From Oscillospiraceae bacterium (lineage in GTDB: Bacteria > Bacillota > Clostridia > Oscillospirales > Oscillospiraceae), in the NCBI GenBank assembly GCA_902767395.1, contig CACXHI010000010.1, forward strand, positions 1 to 9,563: DNA of 9,563 nt, written 5' to 3'. The notes below the pieces were generated by a model. It saw nothing but the letters and a program-made list of their open reading frames with translations, did no database searches and had not been told where the DNA came from. The position numbers and the translations under genes are program-made. How positions within the stretch are numbered: position 1 is the first letter of the stretch; the number at the start of each line of letters is the position of its first letter. Positions 1 through 6,370 of the stretch are shown in pieces.

Positions 1-605
1 ATGAGATTCCTTTTTATCAGTACTCTTCGAGCGAAACAGATCCCAATGGATACCAAATTGAACAGGTCATACAGTTGAGCCCATGGATCAGTCAAAATGA
101 TGCGTCTGCTGTGGATGCCGCATGGAGTAAGGTAAGCAGAGGGAAAGCGTTTCCCACTTTGAGCGAAATGGGGATTACGAACAACTATGTGATAGCAGAC
201 TTCGGAAAGAACTACATTGAATTCGATGAGGTCCTGTTTACGGTTGGGACAATTGACATTTATAACCGAACCGAAGGGTTTCCAATCTCAAGTACAAACC
301 CTTGTAACGTCGATTTTTATCTCAGCGGGGCAAACCGCTTCAACACACTGACCATTTTGTTCGGAAACGGTTCTCGGACGTACTATTCCGTTGCGGGCGG
401 CTTCTTCGGAACGCAAGGCGGAGGATGGTCCCCGATTCGAGCCAAAATGCAGTCTGATCACTGGGGGCCGGTTCCCTTCATCATCGCACAGGCGATAGAC
501 AAGACCCCGAACAATCCCAACGGGAATCCTGCTTGCACGGATGTGGTGTTCAGATTCGGAGAGGCGACTTTTTCCCTTCCCCGGTGGCCGGAAAAGGAAT
601 CCTAA
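1..605 (+). CDS. Unrecognised protein, C-terminal part (5' end outside window)
   Basis: The frame is open from the left edge (first full codon at base 3) to a TAA at 603-605, giving 200 visible residues. An in-frame TTG at 75 could be taken as a start, but the frame stays open upstream of it and there is no ribosome binding site there, so I read this as the tail of a longer gene. I do not recognise the family. The visible part is rich in aromatic residues, Gly, Asn and Ser and poor in Lys (for example FGNGSRTYYSVAGGFFGTQ), with no membrane segment and two Cys, which looks more like a beta-rich or extracytoplasmic domain than an enzyme core. This is an impression only. It ends in a charged tail (PEKES), 62 bases before a strong hairpin, and converges on the minus-strand gene that ends at 771. 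Confidence 0.7.
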   Translation, partial: EIPFYQYSSSETDPNGYQIEQVIQLSPWISQNDASAVDAAWSKVSRGKAFPTLSEMGITNNYVIADFGKNYIEFDEVLFTVGTIDIYNRTEGFPISSTNPCNVDFYLSGANRFNTLTILFGNGSRTYYSVAGGFFGTQGGGWSPIRAKMQSDHWGPVPFIIAQAIDKTPNNPNGNPACTDVVFRFGEATFSLPRWPEKES

Positions 606-666
606 CTAAAGTAGGAAAAAGATACGCGCTGAAAACGCCCTGAAGGCCGGCGATAATTGTAAATAA

Positions 667-712
667 CAGAAGGCACGTCCAATGGATCCTGTTTCCATTG
701 ACGTGCCTTCTG
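667..712. terminator. Convergent hairpin between two facing genes
   Basis: Left arm 667-686 and right arm 694-712 pair over about 19 bp with a single extra C in the left arm and a 7-base loop (687-693). It sits between a plus-strand gene ending at 605 and a minus-strand gene ending at 771, the usual place for a two-way terminator. No clean T-tract follows on the plus strand; on the minus strand the hairpin is followed by a T-rich stretch (TGTTATTTACAATT), so it is the better terminator for the minus-strand gene. The structure is seen directly; function is inferred. Confidence 0.6.
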
Positions 713-770
713 CCTGTTGAAAAGGCAGGGTAATTCCGACGCTCACTGCAAGAAATAACGTTCCTTGGAT

Positions 771-1268
771 TTATTCGCCGGCTGCAGCAACCTCGGATGG
801 TCCCGATTCTGCTTTCTGAGCGCGGAGTGCTGCCAGCTCTGCTTCATGCTGACGGTTTAGCTCCTCGCAGATTCGGTCTGCTTCATCGTAGTCTGCAGGC
901 CGCAGAACCATCAGGTGACGATGGATAGGGAAGCAGAATTCCAAGCTATAGACCCAAGCACCGCGGCATTGAAACTGCAAACACATAAGGGCAAGCTCCC
1001 GAAGCTGGTTGGAATAGCAATAGAAGCGGGCGGCAAGGATGGCGTCTACCCCTTCGGGGAGCTCAAACAACAAGTCTTTGAGCTTCAGGAGGGATTCGTC
1101 GGAGTGACAGGAAACCCGCACGACACGGACCACTGGGATCTTCTTCATTTCGCACGAACGCCGACAGTTCTCTTCTTGGAGCTGGGGCGTCAGGCCGTGC
1201 AATTCCTCTGGATCCTCGCGCACGAAAATGAGCGCCCCTCGATGCCGCCGTGGCGGAAGATAACGCAC
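771..1268 (-). CDS. Serine-recombinase-like protein lacking catalytic residues
   Basis: I read 165 residues from a GTG start. Residues 11-110 follow the layout of the resolvase/invertase catalytic domain: ALIFVRED at 12-19 (family pattern Y-x-R-V-S), a LTPQLQEENC helix at 27-35, then DAILAARFYCYSNQLREL at 75-92, which lines up with the family pattern DAILVxRLDRLSRNLREL. The nucleophilic Ser falls on D19, and the two Arg of DRLSR fall on C84 and N87, so strand transfer chemistry looks impossible; R17 is kept. No recombinase or zinc-ribbon domain follows, only a charged helical tail (125-155). Eight Cys are present. GTG 1268 is chosen because a perfect SD precedes it and the upstream in-frame ATG lies inside the -10 box. 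A domesticated regulator or structural protein is possible. Assignment is by eye, with no search. Confidence 0.65.
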   Translation of the reverse strand: MRYLPPRRHRGALIFVREDPEELHGLTPQLQEENCRRSCEMKKIPVVRVVRVSCHSDESLLKLKDLLFELPEGVDAILAARFYCYSNQLRELALMCLQFQCRGAWVYSLEFCFPIHRHLMVLRPADYDEADRICEELNRQHEAELAALRAQKAESGPSEVAAAGE

Positions 1269-1273
1269 TGTAA

Positions 1274-1281
1274 TCACCTCC
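1274..1281 (-). promoter_or_regulatory. Ribosome binding site that fixes the GTG start at 1268
   Basis: On the minus strand the bases read GGAGGTGA, a full match to the 16S anti-SD, with the GTG at 1268 at normal spacing (8 bases after GGAGG). It lies downstream of the two in-frame ATGs (about 1289 and 1316) and therefore excludes them as the main starts. Confidence 0.8.
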
Positions 1282-1287
1282 GACTCC

Positions 1288-1316
1288 ATTATACGGTTCC
1301 GCGCCGGAAAAAACAA
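1288..1316 (-). promoter_or_regulatory. Sigma-A-type promoter for the recombinase-like gene
   Basis: On the minus strand a perfect TATAAT (1288-1293) lies 17 bases from TTGTTT (1311-1316; matches TTGACA in the first three bases). Transcription would begin near 1281, giving a leader of only about 13 bases that holds the SD. The in-frame ATG at about 1289 overlaps the -10 box, so it cannot be on this transcript. Confidence 0.6.
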
Positions 1317-1375
1317 GAGGCAGCGGAATGTTTTTCCTGTTTGGACATAGACTCAGACAGAAAGGGGAGTTGACC

Positions 1376-1789
1376 ATGAAGCGTTTTTCTAATGGACGTT
1401 CCGGGGCGAGAAAGCATTCGGGCCAGTTGAGCAGCATCGGGCTCGGCACGCTCACAGCGATAGGAGTTTATCTGATCGGCGTCACCGTCTCTGCGCTATT
1501 CGCGCATCGCGGGACAATGCAGCTAACCGCGCTTCCGATTCTGACAAAGGTATTCTATGCGATGTCCGGCATCGCAGGATGCTGGATTGCGGCAGGGCGC
1601 TCGGAGAAAGCGAAGCTGCTCTGCGCGGCGGCGGCGGGGGGCTTCTGCTTTTTGCTGCTTGTAGGGATCTGTGGGATAGCAGGGGAGAGCGCTCCGGCGA
1701 ATCTCGCAGTAACGGGGGCAATGACCGTTGGCGCCGTCCTGATCGGAGGGCTTCTCGGCGCACGACAGAGACGCTCCCGCTATGTGTAA
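1376..1789 (+). CDS. Small four-helix membrane protein (TIGR04086/YrzE-like, tentative)
   Basis: 137 residues. The ATG at 1376 is preceded by AAAGGGGAG (1361-1369) six bases upstream, better than the earlier in-frame ATG at 1328, which has no SD. A basic N-terminus (residues 1-17, with RSGARKH) is followed by about four hydrophobic segments: 22-43, 55-74, 80-102 and 111-129, and a basic end (RQRRSR), which puts both termini in the cytoplasm. Size, segment number and small-residue composition fit the small Firmicutes membrane family TIGR04086 (B. subtilis YrzE), whose function is not known; I could not check a profile. In many Clostridia that gene lies near yajC, the SCIFF peptide and secDF, none of which is here. 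It is transcribed away from the minus-strand gene, with 107 bases between starts. I found no convincing promoter in that gap for this direction. Confidence 0.6.
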   Translation: MKRFSNGRSGARKHSGQLSSIGLGTLTAIGVYLIGVTVSALFAHRGTMQLTALPILTKVFYAMSGIAGCWIAAGRSEKAKLLCAAAAGGFCFLLLVGICGIAGESAPANLAVTGAMTVGAVLIGGLLGARQRRSRYV

Positions 1790-1901
1790 CCTTTGTGCTT
1801 ATTGCCGATACCCCTTCAAGGACGATTTCGGAAGAGAATACAAGATGTGGTGGGGCGAAACGATTGAAGACCACCAATCCTTGAAACGGTTTTCGAGTTG
1901 A
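1782..1901 (+). CDS. Possible 39-residue Cys-rich peptide (weak)
   Basis: An ATG inside ATGTGTAA overlaps the stop of the upstream membrane protein by 8 bases and opens 39 codons to a TGA at 1899-1901. The product begins MCNLCAYC (C-x2-C-x2-C) and continues with charged and aromatic residues (GREYKMWWGE). Overlapping starts of this kind can work by translational coupling, which would excuse the absence of an SD. Against it: very short, no second metal-binding half, no known family, and base composition falls towards AT after about 1840. The chance of a spurious ORF is high. Confidence 0.25.
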   Translation: MCNLCAYCRYPFKDDFGREYKMWWGETIEDHQSLKRFSS

Positions 1902-1965
1902 CATAACGCAGTAAACATAATATCTGTAAATAATTCACAAAAATCGTTTGTTTCGAGAAAAACTC

Positions 1966-1994
1966 TTGAAATATCAGCAGAATTCGAGTATATT
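1966..1994 (+). promoter_or_regulatory. Promoter for the SpoIIM-like/xerD unit
   Basis: TTGAAA (1966-1971), a 17-base spacer, then TATATT (1989-1994), in an AT-rich stretch. Predicted start near 2001, giving a leader of about 95 bases before the ATG at 2097. A second TTGACA at 1898-1903 has only poor -10 partners at acceptable spacing. The rest of 1902-2096 contains no gene. Confidence 0.6.
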
Positions 1995-2051
1995 AGCAGG
2001 GAACAAAAGAGAGGTACGCTGGTAAAAATAATCCAACCGCCTAAATAGTGT

Positions 2052-2089
2052 CCCCTGTTGATTTCACCACAACATCTTGTGAAAAGGGG
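2052..2089 (+). promoter_or_regulatory. Leader hairpin that can hide the ribosome binding site
   Basis: CCCCT (2052-2056) pairs with AGGGG (2085-2089), and TTTCAC (2062-2067) pairs with GTGAAA (2079-2084), with a 5-base bulge on the left and an 11-base loop. The AGGGG is the SD of the gene starting at 2097 (7 bases away), so the folded form would block initiation. Within the loop, CACAA/TTGTG could form a competing stem. Pairing is seen; regulation is inferred. Confidence 0.4.
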
Positions 2090-2096
2090 CGCTTTT

Positions 2097-2603
2097 ATGG
2101 CAGTTCGGCGTTGTTTTTGCACCGTTCCGTTTCGGCGTGAAACGTGTATCAAGCTTTCCGTTTTCCTTTTGCTTGGCTCGGTTTTGGGGGCGCTTTGCGC
2201 AAAATGGATGATTCAGAGTGAAGCGGTCTATCTGGACGTTTTCTCGGAAGCCTCGCGGGATCATGTCTCTCTGGTTCGTTCTCTTCTACGCTCCGCAATT
2301 CTGCCTGCTTTCATGAGTGTTGCGTTGGTTGTGCGCAGCCGAGGCATGATTGCGCTGCTTTTTCTCGCAAAAGGCTTCTTGATTTCCTATTTGCTCTGCG
2401 CCGCCTCGATTTGCGGAGCTGGAGCCGGACGTGTTCTTTTTACGAAGCTGCTGATGGAAGCGGCTTTGACGCTGCCGGTGCTTCTCTACGTCGGAACGGT
2501 CTGGACGGAGGATACCCGTCGCGGCGCATCGCATCTGTTTCTTTTGCTGACCTCCATCGGCGCCGGTTTTCTCGCGGTTTTTCTGGAGAACATTCTGTTT
2601 TAA
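2097..2603 (+). CDS. SpoIIM-like integral membrane protein (tentative)
   Basis: 168 residues from the ATG at 2097, which has AAAAGGGG seven bases upstream; an in-frame TTG at 2058 lies inside the leader hairpin and has no SD. Basic N-terminus, then hydrophobic segments at about 18-36, 64-80, 84-106, 113-133 and 146-164. The stretch LLFLAKGFLISYLL (87-100) recalls the LFLKGxxVGF region of stage II sporulation protein M, and the gene lies immediately before xerD; spoIIM and xerD genes are near neighbours in several Firmicutes. SpoIIM acts with SpoIID and SpoIIP in septal peptidoglycan removal during engulfment. This protein is shorter than B. subtilis SpoIIM (about 214 residues) and the match is weak, so an unrelated membrane protein remains possible. 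It ends 27 bases before xerD with no terminator between, suggesting one transcript. Confidence 0.5.
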   Translation: MAVRRCFCTVPFRRETCIKLSVFLLLGSVLGALCAKWMIQSEAVYLDVFSEASRDHVSLVRSLLRSAILPAFMSVALVVRSRGMIALLFLAKGFLISYLLCAASICGAGAGRVLFTKLLMEAALTLPVLLYVGTVWTEDTRRGASHLFLLLTSIGAGFLAVFLENILF

Positions 2604-2630
2604 CCTTTGGATTTGAAATGAGATTCTTTT

Positions 2631-3515
2631 ATGAACGATTCGGTTGAACTGTATGAGCGCTTTTTGCTGGACGTTAAAAAAGCTTCGTCCAACACCGTTG
2701 CTTCCTACATACGGGATATCAGACAATTTGATAGATATGTTGCGCAGATGCTGGACTGTGCCTTGGAGCAGGTGAGTGTTGAGCAACTGACCGTCTACTT
2801 TGCGTGGCTGACCAATAACGGAAAATCGTCCGCCACGGTCACGCGAAGTCTGGCTTCCATCAAGGGCTTCTACAGCTTCCTTGTCACGTCCGGTTTCGCG
2901 GAGCAGAATCCGGCAAAGTTAATCCATCTGGCCAAGGTAGAGAAGAAGCTTCCGCAGATTCTGACCGGTCGGGAGGTGGAGCTTCTGCTGGAGCAGCCAC
3001 AGTGTACCGATCCGAAGGGGTATCGGGACAAGGCCATGCTGGAGCTCCTGTATGCAACTGGGATTCGCGTCAGTGAGTTGATTTCCCTGAACGTCGAGGA
3101 CGTCAACCTGCCGGGCGGGTTTATCCGCTGCGCAAATGTCGGAAAGGCACGGAGCATTCCCTTGTATCCTGCTGCGATTCGGGCGATCCAAACCTATGTG
3201 ACACAAATTCGCCCCAGCATGATTGCCGAGCCGACGGAGCAGGCGCTGTTTGTTAATCTGAGCGGGGAACGCATGTCTCGGCAGGGTTTCTGGAAGATTA
3301 TCAAGCACTATCAGCAGACTGCCAATATTCAGAAGGAGATTACGCCGCACACCCTTCGACACAGCTTTGCGGCCCACCTTCTGGAGAACGGCGCGGATCT
3401 TCACTCCATTCAGGAGATGCTTGGTCACAGTGATATTTCTTCCACACAGATTTACACGCAGATTGTCAAGCAAAACCTGAAATCGGTTTACAACAAATTC
3501 CATCCGAAAGCATAA
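2631..3515 (+). CDS. xerD: Tyrosine recombinase XerD (XerC/D family)
   Basis: 294 residues, the normal length of Xer recombinases, which resolve chromosome dimers at dif. The N-terminal SAM-like DNA-binding domain covers about 1-90 (FLLDVKKASSNTVASYIRDI; ASIKGFYSFLVTSGF), the catalytic domain about 108-290. All catalytic residues are visible: R146 (TGIRVSEL), K172 (VGKARSIPL), H240 and R243 (TPHTLRHSFAAHLL), H266 (LGHSDISSTQIYT) and nucleophile Y275. The C-terminal helix (KSVYNKFHPKA) matches the XerD ending used in partner contact. XerD rather than XerC is favoured by overall motif fit and the SpoIIM-like neighbour; the split is not certain. The ATG at 2631 has only a weak purine stretch upstream (GAAATGAGA), perhaps relying on coupling to the gene 27 bases earlier. 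A strong terminator follows at once. Confidence 0.88.
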   Translation: MNDSVELYERFLLDVKKASSNTVASYIRDIRQFDRYVAQMLDCALEQVSVEQLTVYFAWLTNNGKSSATVTRSLASIKGFYSFLVTSGFAEQNPAKLIHLAKVEKKLPQILTGREVELLLEQPQCTDPKGYRDKAMLELLYATGIRVSELISLNVEDVNLPGGFIRCANVGKARSIPLYPAAIRAIQTYVTQIRPSMIAEPTEQALFVNLSGERMSRQGFWKIIKHYQQTANIQKEITPHTLRHSFAAHLLENGADLHSIQEMLGHSDISSTQIYTQIVKQNLKSVYNKFHPKA

Positions 3516-3559
3516 AGCAGATCGTCGGAAACGCTCCGACGGTCTGCTTTTTGTTTTGG
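3514..3559 (+). terminator. Intrinsic terminator after xerD
   Basis: Arms 3516-3529 and 3535-3548 form a 14-bp stem with one G-U pair and a 5-base loop, extended by AA/TT at the base, followed by TTTTTGTTTT. It begins in the xerD stop codon and closes the 2097-3515 unit. Confidence 0.9.
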
Positions 3560-3635
3560 TGATTTCTGCTTGCTCCGCAGGTCTGAATTGTTACAAACAG
3601 TTACGGAGAAGCGTCAAAAAACTGTCAAAAAAACG

Positions 3636-3664
3636 TTGCATTATGGACGGCTTTGTGATAAAAT
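3636..3664 (+). promoter_or_regulatory. Promoter for the nucleotide-sugar dehydratase
   Basis: TTGCAT (3636-3641), a 17-base spacer, TAAAAT (3659-3664) preceded by TGA, making an extended -10. Two A-runs lie just upstream (CAAAAAACTGTCAAAAAAAC, 3615-3634), as in an UP element. Predicted start about 3671, leaving a leader of roughly 77 bases. Confidence 0.65.
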
Positions 3665-3700
3665 CGTTGCAATAGAAGCGTTTTTAGCTTATTTCTTTCG

Positions 3701-3733
3701 CGCCGACACGGATCCCGCTGCGGCGACTTTTTT
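3701..3733 (+). promoter_or_regulatory. Terminator-like hairpin in the dehydratase leader (possible attenuator)
   Basis: CGCCG (3701-3705) pairs with CGGCG (3721-3725) and CGG (3709-3711) with CCG (3715-3717) across a symmetric internal loop; after AC comes a run of six T (3728-3733). It lies inside the untranslated leader and ends directly before the SD GAGGA (3734-3738). The stem is short, so terminator strength is doubtful. Confidence 0.35.
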
Positions 3734-3747
3734 GAGGAAGTGGTACT

Positions 3748-5613
3748 ATGAGAATAGGGACAGGAAGCAAGAGGCCGAAAATCATTCGAGTCGCACTTTT
3801 AATTGTCTTGGACGTTGTGATTTTGAACCTGACCTCGTTGCTTGCGCTGCTCATGCGGTTTGATTTTAACGTCAGTGCGGTGCAATCACGGTCGTTCATG
3901 AAGTACTACTTCGAGTACTCTCTGATTACGTCTGTTTTCATGGTTCTGATTTTCATTCCCTTCAAGCTTTATAACAGCCTTTGGAGATTTGCCAGCATTG
4001 ACGAACTGATTCGTATCGTCGTGGCCTGTGCGCTGTTCAGCGTGTTGAAGCTTGCGGCAAATGTTGCAGGGCTGACAAGCTTCCCGTTTAGCTATCCGCT
4101 CATCGGCGGTATGCTCTTGATCTTGGGCGTTGGGCTCTCCCGAATGGGATACCGGATCATGCGTTCCTTAATCCGCCCGGAGGAAAAAACTTCGGAGATT
4201 CGGACGCTTCTGATCGGGGGCGGCAGCGCCGGCGCGATTGTTTTGCGTGAGTTTCAAACAAGTGTCAAATCCTTCAACAACGTCGTATGTATTGTGGACG
4301 ACGATTATTCCAAGCGCGGCAGCTATCTTCGCGGCGTCAAGATTGTGGGCAATCGCTACGACATCAAAGCCGTGGTGGAACAATACAAGATTGAAGAAAT
4401 CGTTCTGGCCATTCCGACGGCAAGCGCAAAGGATAAACGCGAAATCGTCAACCTGTGTCAGCAGACGAGCTGTCGGTTGAAGATTCTCCCCGGTATTTTT
4501 CAGCTTGCAAATGGGGAAATTGCGCTGGAGAAGGTGCGCGACGTGGACGTTCTGGATCTTCTTGGACGTGACAGTGTCAAGGTAGATCTCTCCAAGATTG
4601 CAGCCTATATCACCGGAAAAACGGTGCTTGTCACCGGAGGCGGCGGTTCCATCGGCAGTGAGCTTTGCCGACAGATTGCCAAAAACAAGCCCGCACTTTT
4701 GATTATCTTCGACATTTATGAGAATAATGCTTATGAGATTCAGCAGGAGCTGCTCCGCAATCATCCGGATCTGAATCTTCAGACGCTGATCGGATCGGTA
4801 CGGGACCGGGAGCGCGTCAACATGGTCTTTTCCAAGTATCGGCCGGATCTTGTTTTCCACGCTGCCGCCCATAAGCACGTGCCGCTGATGGAAGACAGCC
4901 CAAACGAAGCGGTCAAGAACAACGTCTTCGGGACGCTCAACGTAGCGCGGGCTGCGGATCGGTACCACGCCAGAAAGTTTGTTCTGATCTCCACTGATAA
5001 GGCAGTGAATCCTACGAATATAATGGGCGCGACGAAGCGAATTTGCGAGATGATCGTTCAATCCATGGCCAGACATTCTGAGACGGTGTTCGTCGCGGTG
5101 CGGTTCGGCAACGTTTTGGGCAGTAATGGCAGCGTCATCCCGCTGTTCAAGAAACAGATTGCGGAGGGCGGCCCGGTCACGGTGACCCACAAGGATATCA
5201 TCCGGTTCTTTATGACGATTCCCGAGGCGGTATCTCTGGTGCTGCAAGCCGGCGCGCTGGCCAAACAGGGCGAGATTTTTGTGCTGGATATGGGAGAGCC
5301 GGTCCGAATTGACGATCTTGCCCGTAATATGATCCGGCTTTCGGGGTTTGAACCGGACGTGGATATCGAAATCAAATACACCGGCCTTCGTCCTGGCGAG
5401 AAGCTGTATGAGGAAATGCTGATGAAGGAGGAAGGTCTTCAAACAACGGAGAACGAGCTGATCCATATCGGAAAACCGTTGATTATCGACGAGACGAACT
5501 TCAAGAATCAGCTTGACGCGCTTCATGCGGCCTGCGAAGAGAACCGTCCGGATATTGCGGAGAAGGTTGCCGAGATCGTCACGACGTATCACCGGACGCC
5601 GGTTGGCGTATAA
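3748..5613 (+). CDS. Membrane-bound nucleotide-sugar 4,6-dehydratase (CapD/WbpM/EpsC type)
   Basis: 621 residues, the full length of the large class of this family. Four membrane segments lie at about 12-36, 57-74, 86-106 and 116-132; a CoA-binding-like Rossmann fold at about 150-275 begins LLIGGGSAGA; the extended SDR domain starts at about 290 with TGGGGSIGSEL (296-306, NAD(P) binding) and contains FHAAAHKHVPLMED, STDKAVNPTNIMGATK (415-430) and the substrate loop TGLRPGEKLYEE (545-556). The usual SDR Tyr is Met (M426), with K430 kept, as in the S-M-K site of WbpM. By family it would dehydrate a UDP-HexNAc, most likely UDP-GlcNAc, at C4/C6 at the membrane, the first step to deoxyamino sugars of capsule, exopolysaccharide or glycan. 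ATG 3748 has GAGGAAG nine bases upstream. It is a lone gene between two hairpins, not in a polysaccharide operon within this window. Confidence 0.9.
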   Translation: MRIGTGSKRPKIIRVALLIVLDVVILNLTSLLALLMRFDFNVSAVQSRSFMKYYFEYSLITSVFMVLIFIPFKLYNSLWRFASIDELIRIVVACALFSVLKLAANVAGLTSFPFSYPLIGGMLLILGVGLSRMGYRIMRSLIRPEEKTSEIRTLLIGGGSAGAIVLREFQTSVKSFNNVVCIVDDDYSKRGSYLRGVKIVGNRYDIKAVVEQYKIEEIVLAIPTASAKDKREIVNLCQQTSCRLKILPGIFQLANGEIALEKVRDVDVLDLLGRDSVKVDLSKIAAYITGKTVLVTGGGGSIGSELCRQIAKNKPALLIIFDIYENNAYEIQQELLRNHPDLNLQTLIGSVRDRERVNMVFSKYRPDLVFHAAAHKHVPLMEDSPNEAVKNNVFGTLNVARAADRYHARKFVLISTDKAVNPTNIMGATKRICEMIVQSMARHSETVFVAVRFGNVLGSNGSVIPLFKKQIAEGGPVTVTHKDIIRFFMTIPEAVSLVLQAGALAKQGEIFVLDMGEPVRIDDLARNMIRLSGFEPDVDIEIKYTGLRPGEKLYEEMLMKEEGLQTTENELIHIGKPLIIDETNFKNQLDALHAACEENRPDIAEKVAEIVTTYHRTPVGV

Positions 5614-5627
5614 ACTGATTGCCTGTA

Positions 5628-5668
5628 TAAATCACCCGGAAACGCATATACTGTTTCCGGGTGATTTA
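5628..5668 (+). terminator. Perfect 16-bp hairpin between dehydratase and tspO
   Basis: Arms 5628-5643 and 5653-5668 pair without mismatch around a 9-base loop (5644-5652). Only weak T content follows (AGATTTG), so termination may be partial. The right arm contains GGGTGAT, which could serve as an SD for a TTG at 5672, so the hairpin might also affect tspO translation. Confidence 0.6.
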
Positions 5669-5686
5669 GATTTGAAAAAACGAAGT

Positions 5687-6148
5687 ATGAAAACCTATCT
5701 GTTTTGGATCCTGCTGACGGAAGCGGTCGGCGGTCTGTCGGCATGGCTGACGCAGGACGGCATGGAGCTCTACAAATCACAGGTGATCAAGCCGCCGCTG
5801 TCTCCTCCGCCGATTGTGTTTCCCATCGTGTGGGGGATTCTCTACGCTCTGATGGGGATCGGGATGGCTCGCGTCGTCCTTTCCGGACGAAGCGAGGAAC
5901 GAACGGATGCAATGCAGGCGTTTCTCCTGCAATTAGCAATCAACTTTACGTGGAGCATTTTCTTTTTCAACCTGCGGACCTACGGCGGCGCGCTGATCGT
6001 GCTGGCGATCCTGCTGGCACTGATCGTGTGGATGATTCTCCGCTTTCGCCGCATCGACCGTCCGGCGGCGCTGCTGCAAATTCCCTACGTGCTCTGGGTA
6101 GCCTTCGCAGCCTACCTCAACGCCGGCGTGTGGGCGCTGAACCGATGA
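5687..6148 (+). CDS. tspO: TspO/MBR family tryptophan-rich sensory protein
   Basis: 153 residues, the standard length of TspO, a five-helix membrane protein that binds porphyrins and other hydrophobic ligands; the bacterial role varies (tetrapyrrole handling, stress response). Family landmarks: KPPLSPPPIVFPIVWGILYALMGI (35-58; family form RPPxWxFPxVWxxLYxxMG), LQLAINFTWSIFFFNLRTYG (81-100), and PYVLWVAFAAYLNAGVWALN (133-152). Helices fall at about 4-22, 43-64, 77-95, 100-120 and 126-150. Unusually, the family Trp after the second Pro pair is missing (PPLSPPPIVFP), though the other Trp positions are kept. ATG 5687 has only a weak GAAG upstream; an in-frame TTG at 5672 would add MKKRS and uses the GGGTGAT in the preceding hairpin, so the exact start is open. 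No separate promoter is convincing (a TATACT lies in the hairpin loop without a -35). Confidence 0.9.
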   Translation: MKTYLFWILLTEAVGGLSAWLTQDGMELYKSQVIKPPLSPPPIVFPIVWGILYALMGIGMARVVLSGRSEERTDAMQAFLLQLAINFTWSIFFFNLRTYGGALIVLAILLALIVWMILRFRRIDRPAALLQIPYVLWVAFAAYLNAGVWALNR

Positions 6149-6326
6149 CAGACACGTAGACGCCCCGCTGTTCTGGCCGATGACCACGTCGGCCAGAGCG
6201 CCGCAGATAACGGCTACTTTCCGAAGATGGAAGGAGAGGCCGCTGCGGTCAACGGCCGCTACGTTTCAGCGCCGCTACAGGTCAAACTTCCGCAGCTCGA
6301 CGTACGCTGCCGCACAGATCACAAGC
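6149..6326. other. Stretch without a recognised gene after tspO
   Basis: The tspO frame stays open after its TGA for 76 more codons to a TAG at 6377-6379 and reads fairly protein-like (VLADDHVGQSAADNGYF around 6170-6220), but it has no start codon with an SD and no family that I know. It may be the remnant of a gene. The hairpin at 6166-6200 lies inside it. The whole gene-free gap runs to 6620; its other contents are listed separately. Confidence 0.4.
6166..6200. terminator. Hairpin downstream of tspO
   Basis: CTGGCCGA (6173-6180) pairs with TCGGCCAG (6189-6196) around an 8-base loop, extended by CGCT/AGCG (6166-6169 and 6197-6200) across a 3-base bulge. No T-tract follows, so it is at best a weak terminator or an RNA 3' end stabiliser. 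Confidence 0.4.
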
Positions 6327-6370
6327 CTCGGAGGCTGCTCGAAACCGGAGCAGCCTCCGAGCTGTTTGTT
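6327..6370 (+). terminator. Intrinsic terminator
   Basis: A perfect 14-bp stem (6327-6340 and 6348-6361) with a 7-base loop, followed by CTGTTTGTT. This is the better candidate for the end of the dehydratase/tspO transcription, and separates it from the SipW module. Confidence 0.65.

Noticed and set aside
1..78. ATG at base 1 opening a 25-codon peptide
   Set aside because: It has no visible upstream context and overlaps the longer frame that is open across the window edge; the ATG at the edge may be coincidence.
915..1373. Plus-strand ORF of 152 residues opposite the recombinase-like gene
   Set aside because: No SD or promoter, and the minus strand has a promoter, a perfect SD and a recognisable fold.
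1898..1926. TTGACA at 1898-1903 as a promoter
   Set aside because: At 17 bases the -10 is TATCTG and the better TAATAT lies at only 14; the TTGAAA/TATATT pair at 1966-1994 is better.
2631..3515. xerD as an integrase of a mobile element
   Set aside because: Length, motifs and C-terminus fit the housekeeping Xer proteins; no attachment site, excisionase or phage genes are nearby.
4168..5592. Minus-strand ORF of 474 residues
   Set aside because: It lies wholly opposite the well-supported dehydratase, has no recognisable domain, and arises from the codon use of the sense gene.
5624..5652. TATACT as a promoter for tspO
   Set aside because: It is in the loop of the hairpin and has no convincing -35 at 16 to 18 bases.
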